Shown: positions 7,510 to 12,687 of the stretch, in pieces | Position numbering within the stretch: the stretch's first letter is position 1 | How the letters are laid out: each line of letters begins with the position of its first letter | Assembly (NCBI GenBank): GCA_024275555.1 | Contig: JAJRYW010000496.1 | Coordinates: forward strand, 1-12,687 | Direction: 5' to 3' | DNA from: Calditrichota bacterium | Lineage (GTDB): Bacteria > Calditrichota > Calditrichia > RBG-13-44-9 > J075 | Length of the DNA: 12,687 bases | Made by a program: the position numbers and the translations under genes | The notes under the pieces: generated by a model | The model's input: only the letters and a program-made list of their open reading frames with translations | Databases searched by the model: none | What the model was told of the DNA's origin: nothing

Positions 7510-8034
7510 TTGAGGCGGATATCCGGCTATATCGATCTTCTCAATGAAAAAGTGGGGCGGGCGACGGCCTGGCTGACTAGCGCCCTGGTCTTGGTGGTTT
7601 GTTATGATGTCTTTACCCGTTACTTTCTGCGTCACACAACTGTTGCCGTGCTGGAGTTGGAGTGGCATTTATTCTCGGTAATTTTTCTGCTTGGCGCCGC
7701 GTTTACGTTAAAAGACAATCGGCACGTGCGGGTGGATGTCTTCTATGTGCGTTTCTCGCCAAAACTCCGGGCGCTGGTCGATTTGATCGGTACGATTGTC
7801 TTCACCATCCCCTTTTCGGTTGTAGCAATTATTGCCTCCCGAAATTTTGTCTGGAACTCCTGGCTGGTTGGCGAAAAATCTCCCGACCCGGGCGGGTTGC
7901 CGGGGCGCTATCTGCTCAAAGCGATGATTCCCCTGGCCTTTGTGCTGGTGTTGCTTCAGGCGATTTCCCAGATCATCAAAGTTGTTGAACAATTTCGCCA
8001 GGCCGGTTCATCTCCGGAAGGGGGGCGGACATGA
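7510..8034 (+). CDS. dctQ: TRAP transporter small permease subunit (DctQ family)
   Basis: Small membrane subunit of a tripartite ATP-independent periplasmic transporter, which uses a sodium or proton gradient to import organic acids or related solutes captured by a periplasmic binding protein. The 174-aa product has four hydrophobic segments (about 18-38, 48-68, 88-110, 133-155). Family motifs are visible: VCYDVFTRYFL (30-40), LEWHLFSVIFLLGAAFTLKD (50-69) and HVRVDVFY (72-79). SPDPGGLPGRYLLKAMIPL (124-142) resembles the DctQ branch annotated for mannitol/chloroaromatic or 2-oxo-acid TRAP systems, but substrate cannot be read from it. Translation starts at TTG. The stop overlaps the dctM start in an ATGA junction. 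No dctP precedes it. Confidence 0.92.
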   Translation: MRRISGYIDLLNEKVGRATAWLTSALVLVVCYDVFTRYFLRHTTVAVLELEWHLFSVIFLLGAAFTLKDNRHVRVDVFYVRFSPKLRALVDLIGTIVFTIPFSVVAIIASRNFVWNSWLVGEKSPDPGGLPGRYLLKAMIPLAFVLVLLQAISQIIKVVEQFRQAGSSPEGGRT

Positions 8035-9353
8035 TGGAAGCGCTGCCCCTGATTCTGTTTGGCCTGGTCTTTCTGCTGCTGATGTTCGGTTACCCGGTTG
8101 CCTTTACCCTGGGCGGCGTTTCGGTGATAGTGGGATTGCTGACCTTTGGTTTCAACTTCCTCAATCTTCTCCCGCTGCGTATTTGGGGCATTATGAACAA
8201 TTATGTGCTGATCGCGGTGCCCCTGTTCATTTATATGGGGGTGATGCTGGAAAAATCCGGCCTGGCCGAAGAACTGCTGGAAACCATGGCGCTGTTGTTC
8301 GGCCGGTTGCGGGGCGGCCTGGCAATTTCCGTCATCGTGGTAGGAGCGATGCTGGCTGCTTCCACCGGCATTGTCGGGGCAACCGTGGTGACCATGGGAT
8401 TGCTGAGCCTGCCGACCATGCTCAAACGCGGCTATAGCATCCCCCTGGCTACCGGAACTATCTCCGCCTCCGGCACGCTGGGGCAAATTATTCCCCCCAG
8501 CATTGTGCTGGTGCTGCTGGGCAGCGTGATGAATGTTTCCGTGGGAGACATGTTCATGGGCGCGGTTTTACCCGGATCGCTGCTGGTAGCGCTCTATTTA
8601 GGATGGATTGTGCTGATCAGTATTATTAAGCCGGAAGCGACTCCGGCCATGCCGGCCGGGGAACTGGCGGCTTTTCGCGGCAAAGCCATGTTGCGCAAAG
8701 TTACCCAGGCGTTTTTGTTGCCCTTTTTCCTGGTCCTGGCGGTCCTGGGTTCCATCTTTGCCGGCATTGCCTCGCCCACCGAGGCGGCGGCGGTGGGGGC
8801 GCTGGGAGCATCCCTGCTGACCATCGCACGCGGCCGCTTTACCCTGGCCATCCTGCGCAAGGTCATGGCGGAGACCACTTATCTCACCTCGATGGTCTTC
8901 ATCATCCTGGTGGGCGCTGCGGCTTTCGGCCTGGTCTTCCGGGGGCTGGGTGGAGACAGCTATCTCACCCATTTGATCCTGGACGCCCAACTCAGCCAGG
9001 GCGCTTTCCTGGCCCTGGTTATGATCGTCATCTTTATCGCCGGATTTTTCATTGATTTTATTGAAATTACTTTTATTATTGTACCCATTGTGGTGCCGAT
9101 TTTTCAGCAATATGATGTCAACCTGCTCTGGCTGGGGATTCTGTTTGCCATGAATCTGCAAACCTCGTTTCTGACGCCGCCGTTTGGATTTTCGTTGTTT
9201 TATTTGAAAGGCGTTGCCCCGCCGGAGGTGAAAACCACCCATATTTACCGGGGGATCATCCCCTTCATCATTATTCAGTTAATCGGCCTGGGGCTGGTGA
9301 TTATGTTTCCCGAAATGGCCACCTGGCTGCCCAGGGCTGTGTTTGCCCGGTAA
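8031..9353 (+). CDS. dctM: TRAP transporter large permease subunit (DctM family)
   Basis: Large membrane subunit that forms the ion-coupled transport path of the TRAP system. The 440-aa protein is hydrophobic throughout with around a dozen potential helices, normal for the family. Hallmarks include VPLFIYMGVMLEKSGLAEEL (63-82), GAMLAASTGIVGATVVTMG (105-123), LPTMLKRGYS (127-136) and SASGTLGQIIPPSIVLVLLG (145-164). Near the C-terminus, FLTPPFGFSLFYLKG is also typical. The start overlaps the dctQ stop by 4 bp; a second ATG at 8034 is equally possible. The next gene starts 30 bp downstream, so the pair appears co-transcribed with the GH31-like gene. Confidence 0.94.
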   Translation: MMEALPLILFGLVFLLLMFGYPVAFTLGGVSVIVGLLTFGFNFLNLLPLRIWGIMNNYVLIAVPLFIYMGVMLEKSGLAEELLETMALLFGRLRGGLAISVIVVGAMLAASTGIVGATVVTMGLLSLPTMLKRGYSIPLATGTISASGTLGQIIPPSIVLVLLGSVMNVSVGDMFMGAVLPGSLLVALYLGWIVLISIIKPEATPAMPAGELAAFRGKAMLRKVTQAFLLPFFLVLAVLGSIFAGIASPTEAAAVGALGASLLTIARGRFTLAILRKVMAETTYLTSMVFIILVGAAAFGLVFRGLGGDSYLTHLILDAQLSQGAFLALVMIVIFIAGFFIDFIEITFIIVPIVVPIFQQYDVNLLWLGILFAMNLQTSFLTPPFGFSLFYLKGVAPPEVKTTHIYRGIIPFIIIQLIGLGLVIMFPEMATWLPRAVFAR

Positions 9354-9372
9354 GTATGACCACGTGATGCGT

Positions 9373-9379
9373 GAGGGAG
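9373..9379 (+). promoter_or_regulatory. Ribosome binding site deciding the TTG start of the GH31-like gene
   Basis: GAGGGAG lies 4 nt before a TTG at 9384 that opens directly into a signal-peptide-like sequence. No in-frame ATG with a comparable site is near; the next Met is codon 6. Confidence 0.55.
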
Positions 9380-9383
9380 TATT

Positions 9384-11633
9384 TTGAAATTCTTAGCCAT
9401 GATTTTCTTCCTGATTTTTTTCCTCTGCGGAGCGCCGGCGCCGGGGCAGGTGGAGTTGCTGGGCAACCTGGAAAGCTACCAGCAAACCCCGGACGGCCTG
9501 CTGATCCAATGCGAAGCCCAAAAAAGCCTGGAAATTCGCTTCCTTGCCCCGGGAGTTTTTCGTTGTATTGCCGCCAGCCGGACGGATACGTTGCCGCTGT
9601 TAAACGCCCCGCTTATTCCGCTTCAGCCTGCTCCGCCGGCGCTGCAATTTAAAGAAGAAGACCTGTTCCTGCGCCTCAAATCGCGGGATATCGAACTGAT
9701 CATTCACAAATATCCCTGCCGGCTGACCGTGCTCTCCGCCGAGGGGAAAGTGATTCATCAGGATGAGCCGGGATTGGGGATTGGCTGGGAAGACGGCCTG
9801 GTGCAAACCTGGAAAACACTGATCCGCACAGAGCAATTTGTGGGGCTGGGGGACCAGGCCGGCCCGCTCAACCGGCGCGGGCAACGGTTTCAATTATCGA
9901 GAACCGGGGCCGATTCTTCCGCCTTTATCATGCCCTTCTTTATGGGGATAAACCCGGCCGGCGCTTATGGGATTTATTTGAACAGCGCCGCCGAGCCTTT
10001 TTTCGACTTCGGATCCACCACCCCCCGTTTTTTTACCTTTGGCTGCCGCGATGCAGCGCTGGATTATTTTTTTATTTACGGCCCGAGACCGGACCAGGTG
10101 ATGTCAAATCTCAGTGAAATCCTGGGGAAACCGGTCTTTCTGCCGCGAATGATGCTCGAGCCCCATCTTTCCCGGGCAAATTTCACCGGGGCAGGGATTC
10201 TGCCGCAGTTCAACGCCGCCCGCTTGAATTTATTGAATTCCTGGGACGGCGCCTTCCCGGCCGATTCCGGGCAGAAAATGATTAGCCTGGCCCTGGAAAA
10301 CGATCTCTTTCTCCGCTACCCGGACGGGGAACGCTACCTGCTCTCTAAATCGAAACGGCCTTATTTATTAATGAATTTTGCCAAATCGTATGCACGCGAT
10401 TGGCTGCTGCAATTACCGCCGGATTTACTTCCCGCGGCAGAATCGCCGTTTTTTTTAAGCACCGGCCCCTACCGGAATTTGCCGGCCTCGCTGATCATCG
10501 ACGGCGAGAGGCGACGAAAAAGCGTGCGCAAAACAGCCGGCTTGTTGGAGCTTGCCCTGGCGGAAGCAGCGAATCTGCTGCAGCAGAGAAGCCAACCGGA
10601 CTCCCGGCCCGGCCTGCTAATCGACGGGGGATTCTCCGGCGTCCAGCGGTACGCAGCGACGTTGATTTCCCCCGCGGCCGCTACAGGGCGCGTTGCCGGT
10701 GAAACCATTCCCCACCTGATGAACCTGATCCTGTCCGGCGGCGCGCTGAGCGGAATCCGCTTTGCCGATCACCGGGCCGATCACGGGCTTGCCTCGCAGC
10801 TATTACCTTTTCTGCCGGTATTTATCATTCCGGAAAATTGGCTGGCGCGGGCCTCGCGGTACCAGCATCATCCCACACAAGAGCAGGCCCAAATACTGGA
10901 AGCCCTGCGAATGCGCCGGGAATTGGCCCCGCTTCTCTATACGCTCAACTGGGAAGCTTCGGAGTCCGGCGTTGCCCCGATCCGCCCGCTCTTCTGGTAT
11001 AATCCGCTCGATTCGCTTTGCTTTGACCCGCGCTTCCAGCAGCAGTTTTTTTTGGGAGAAGGCCTGCTGATTGTTCCGGCGCCGGGCGGGACAACTGATT
11101 CCCTCTACCTGCCCCCGGGCAAGTGGCTGGCCTGGCCTGCCGGGGAGATTTGGAAAGGCGGGCAGATCATCTTGCCCCCGGAACCGCCGGATAAACCCGC
11201 CCTCTTTTTGAAAGACGGGGCTGTCATCCCCCGTAAAATTGAGAAGGAAGATCGGCAAACCCTGGCGCTGGAGGTCTTCCCCCAGCGTGATTACGGCAAC
11301 TTTTTACTCTATGAGGATGACGGAGTGCATCGAAATTACCCGGCCCCTCGCCAGCGGCTGACTCAATTTGAATTCCTGTGGCAAAAAGGTAAACTGAGTT
11401 TTACCCGCACGCTGATGGAGAATCATTTTTCTATTGGAAAGCGTTTTATTCAACTCCGGTTTTGGGGATTTCCCAATCCCCCGCGCCGGGTAAAACTGAA
11501 CGGCAGAAAGCTCAAAGCGCCCGAAACGGATTTTGACCTGGAGAGGTACTATGAGTATGATCCTCAACGCAGGCTGCTGATTGTTCATTTTGAGGAAAGC
11601 GGGAAAGAGCAAAAAATCGAGATACGACGTTAA
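9384..11633 (+). CDS. Exported GH31-like protein lacking the catalytic residues (probable pseudoenzyme)
   Basis: A 749-aa protein with a hydrophobic N-terminus (about 1-20, MKFLAMIFFLIFFLCG), so likely exported; FFLC is a poor lipobox. Residues about 25-250 match the GH31 N-terminal beta-sandwich: VGLGDQAGPLNRRGQRF (153-169), GIYLNSAAEPFFDFG (196-210), LDYFFIYGPRPDQV (226-239). Residues about 525-620 fit the C-terminal sandwich (PLFWYNP, YLPPGKW, FLKDGAVIPR) and 625-700 a DUF5110-like domain (NFLLYEDDG). The barrel between is degraded. Asn285 stands where the substrate Asp of strand 2 is expected. The W-x-D-M-N-E nucleophile motif is absent (353-367 reads ESPFFLSTGPYRNLP). GFSGVQRYAATL (416-427) survives, but the WxGDN acid/base site becomes LISPA and the RNH site IPENW. 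The frame is intact, so it is probably a binding or structural protein; alternatively a decaying enzyme. It lies 30 bp after dctM. Confidence 0.82.
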   Translation: MKFLAMIFFLIFFLCGAPAPGQVELLGNLESYQQTPDGLLIQCEAQKSLEIRFLAPGVFRCIAASRTDTLPLLNAPLIPLQPAPPALQFKEEDLFLRLKSRDIELIIHKYPCRLTVLSAEGKVIHQDEPGLGIGWEDGLVQTWKTLIRTEQFVGLGDQAGPLNRRGQRFQLSRTGADSSAFIMPFFMGINPAGAYGIYLNSAAEPFFDFGSTTPRFFTFGCRDAALDYFFIYGPRPDQVMSNLSEILGKPVFLPRMMLEPHLSRANFTGAGILPQFNAARLNLLNSWDGAFPADSGQKMISLALENDLFLRYPDGERYLLSKSKRPYLLMNFAKSYARDWLLQLPPDLLPAAESPFFLSTGPYRNLPASLIIDGERRRKSVRKTAGLLELALAEAANLLQQRSQPDSRPGLLIDGGFSGVQRYAATLISPAAATGRVAGETIPHLMNLILSGGALSGIRFADHRADHGLASQLLPFLPVFIIPENWLARASRYQHHPTQEQAQILEALRMRRELAPLLYTLNWEASESGVAPIRPLFWYNPLDSLCFDPRFQQQFFLGEGLLIVPAPGGTTDSLYLPPGKWLAWPAGEIWKGGQIILPPEPPDKPALFLKDGAVIPRKIEKEDRQTLALEVFPQRDYGNFLLYEDDGVHRNYPAPRQRLTQFEFLWQKGKLSFTRTLMENHFSIGKRFIQLRFWGFPNPPRRVKLNGRKLKAPETDFDLERYYEYDPQRRLLIVHFEESGKEQKIEIRR

Positions 11634-11769
11634 CAAACATATCTTTGTTCTCTATGGTGCACTTTTCTATAGGCCGCGGTTTTACTGTGTCATAGGCATT
11701 CAGGAAATCGGTGCGTAGTGTTGTGGGAATGTTGAGTTTGTTGGTTGTTTGTCAACCCGTGGGTTGGTC

Positions 11770-11824
11770 TTTGGAATGCATCAACTGCGTTGATGCTGCA
11801 TCGACGCAGTCGATGCATTCCCAA
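11770..11824. repeat. Nested palindrome: two small hairpins that also form one long hairpin
   Basis: The 26-nt arms 11770-11795 and 11799-11824 are reverse complements at 23 of 26 positions, separated by only CTG. Each arm also contains its own perfect hairpin: GCATCAAC-TGC-GTTGATGC (11778-11796) and GCATCGAC-GCA-GTCGATGC (11798-11816), each with an 8-bp stem and 3-nt loop. The unit can fold as two tandem hairpins or one long one, as in bacterial REP/BIME-like elements. Confidence 0.7.
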
Positions 11825-11874
11825 AATTGGCTCGGAGGAACGCTTGTCGGCACAAGGTGTTCCCACTCCGATAG

Positions 11875-11903
11875 CCAACCCCAACGGGGCTCCGTTGGAG
11901 CGG
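11875..11903 (+). repeat. 29-nt dispersed repeat, copy B
   Basis: Matches 6374-6402 at 26 of 29 positions in the same orientation. In this copy GCTCC-GTT-GGAGC and CCCC-AAC-GGGG can each form small hairpins. CCCACTCC precedes it at 11862-11869. It sits 50 bp right of the nested palindrome, so both may belong to one composite intergenic element. Confidence 0.6.
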
Positions 11904-11986
11904 CGCCGCGTTGTGTATGAGAAATCCGTGTAAATCTTAGTGTTGATCAGCGGCTAACGTAAAAAAAGAACGGTCATAAATAGTTT

Positions 11987-11991
11987 GGAGG
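11987..11991 (+). promoter_or_regulatory. Ribosome binding site deciding the flavin reductase start
   Basis: GGAGG with an 8-nt spacer precedes the ATG at 12000. An in-frame TTG at 11985 overlaps this site and so is not the start. Confidence 0.75.
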
Positions 11992-11999
11992 AATGGAAT

Positions 12000-12503
12000 A
12001 TGGATCAGGAACAAAAAAAGATTGCCCTGCGGATGATTCCCTACGGGCTATATATCCTCACCGGCGAGGATAAAAGCGGCCGGGTAGCCGCCGCAACGGT
12101 AAACTGGGTAACCCAGGCCTCCTTCGAGCCGCCCCTGGTTGCTGTTGGTGTAAAAAAGGATTCACAGACGCATGAAATCATCAAAGAGGCCGGCTATTTT
12201 GCCCTGAATATTCTCGGCCGGGGGCAGGAGAGTATCGCCTATACATTTTTTAAATCGTTGCAGCGCGAGGGGAATTCTATCGGCGGGCAATCTTTTGCCA
12301 GCGGCCAGACCGGCGCGCCTCTTTTGGAGAGCACCCCGGCGTTCCTGGAATGTCGCCTGGTGGAAACCCTGCAAGGCGGCGATCATTCGCTTTTTATCGG
12401 CGAAGTGCTCAATGCCGGGGTGCGCAACCAGCCGGAAGGCCGGGCGGATGAGATCACCCTGACCCTGAAAGACCTCGGCGAAGGCGTATTTTACGGCGGC
12501 TAA
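12000..12503 (+). CDS. Flavin reductase-like FMN-binding domain protein
   Basis: A 167-aa cytoplasmic protein of the flavin reductase (FMN-binding split-barrel) family, whose members use NAD(P)H to reduce flavin or carry FMN as electron-transfer partners (flavoredoxin type). Visible family elements are the opening ALRMIPYGLYILTG (9-22), AAATVNWVTQASFEPPLVAV (30-49) matching the usual 'A.T..W..Q.S..PP...' FMN segment, the following HEIIKEAGYFALNILG (58-73), and PAFLECRLVETLQGGDHSLF (113-132) with the conserved 'GDH' turn. The C-terminus ends VFYGG as in many homologues. Only the single domain is present, with no fused rubredoxin. It stands alone after a repeat-rich spacer and converges on the LytTR gene with 25 bp between the stop codons. 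The physiological partner is unknown. Confidence 0.88.
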   Translation: MDQEQKKIALRMIPYGLYILTGEDKSGRVAAATVNWVTQASFEPPLVAVGVKKDSQTHEIIKEAGYFALNILGRGQESIAYTFFKSLQREGNSIGGQSFASGQTGAPLLESTPAFLECRLVETLQGGDHSLFIGEVLNAGVRNQPEGRADEITLTLKDLGEGVFYGG

Positions 12504-12528
12504 TTTAGCAGGATTCGGATGGAAACGG

Positions 12529-12687
12529 CTATTCCAGCGAACTGCGAATGCGCTGGTAGCCGCTTTTGCTGACCGGCAGAACTTCCCCGTTGGAGAGAGC
12601 GGCCTGGTAGCTGTCCCTGGTGAGCGGGCGCACCGCTTTAATCAGGCTGCGCCGCACCAGGTGGGCGCGATGGATGCGGATGAATTC
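12529..12687 (-). CDS. LytTR-type DNA-binding domain, C-terminal end (partial)
   Basis: On the minus strand an open frame enters from the right edge and stops at 12531-12529, giving 52 residues. It begins EFIRIHRAHLVRRSLIKAVR and contains LSNGEVLPVSKSGYQRIRSS (31-50). FxRxHRxxLV followed by a small strand and 'NGxxLPVS..Y..IR' is the classic end of a LytTR domain, the output domain of LytR/AgrA-type response regulators. The Asn usual after 'LV' is replaced by Arg. The receiver domain, if any, lies outside the window, so a two-component role is inferred. It is convergent with the flavin reductase gene. Confidence 0.85.
   Translation of the reverse strand, partial: EFIRIHRAHLVRRSLIKAVRPLTRDSYQAALSNGEVLPVSKSGYQRIRSSLE

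Larger units (their letters stand above)
11634..11999. other. Repeat-bearing spacer before the flavin reductase gene
   Basis: This 366-bp gap holds no supportable gene. It contains a short inverted repeat CAACCC-GT-GGGTTG (11753-11766), a nested palindrome (11770-11824), copy B of the 29-nt repeat (11875-11903) and a final AT-leaning stretch that leads to the ribosome site of the next gene. No clear terminator follows the GH31-like gene. Short open frames across the repeats have no recognisable product. Confidence 0.55.

Noticed and set aside
8598..9242. 214-aa minus-strand open frame inside dctM
   Set aside because: Antisense shadow of a conserved membrane protein, with very high Gln/Arg/Asp content and no family resemblance.
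11711..11933. Two small overlapping open frames (69 and 62 aa) in the spacer after the GH31-like gene
   Set aside because: They run across the palindrome and the dispersed repeat, lack ribosome sites and have no recognisable product.

Overview
The window (about 50-55% G+C by eye) looks like chromosome of an uncultured Gram-negative, respiratory bacterium. It has a cytochrome bd operon, a TRAP permease pair, exported proteins with N-terminal signal-like segments, and intergenic spacers rich in short dispersed repeats. The gene mix and repeat style recall the wider FCB/Calditrichota/KSB1-type lineages, but that placement is an inference from pattern only; no rRNA or other phylogenetic marker is present.

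Layout. 1-232: leader of the first operon, carrying an inverted-repeat element. 233-6279: cydA-cydB-cydD-cydC, all on +, encoding a quinol-oxidising cytochrome bd oxygen reductase (short Q-loop type) and the ABC exporter needed to assemble it. 6280-6603: spacer with a weak hairpin, copy A of a 29-nt dispersed repeat and a tandem 9-mer. 6604-7176: exported thioredoxin/AhpC-like protein with an RCPVS active site. 7177-7509: GC-rich, hairpin-dense spacer. 7510-11633: apparent three-gene operon of TRAP small permease, TRAP large permease and an exported GH31-like protein. 11634-11999: spacer with a nested palindrome and copy B of the 29-nt repeat. 12000-12503: flavin reductase family protein. 12529-12687 (-): C-terminal end of a LytTR DNA-binding protein, running off the right edge.

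How the genes fit together. CydABDC form one respiratory module: CydDC exports thiols (and/or moves heme) needed for maturation of the CydAB oxidase. The neighbouring periplasmic thiol protein could act in the same redox compartment, but it has its own long leader. The TRAP genes encode only the membrane subunits; no DctP substrate-binding protein lies in the window. Instead they are followed after 30 bp by a large exported protein with the flanking domains of glycoside hydrolase family 31. In that protein the active site has been erased: the nucleophile, acid/base, substrate-binding Asp, Arg and His positions are all replaced and the barrel is shortened, yet the frame stays open. This probable pseudoenzyme, and its coupling to a QM-only TRAP permease, is the most unusual content here.
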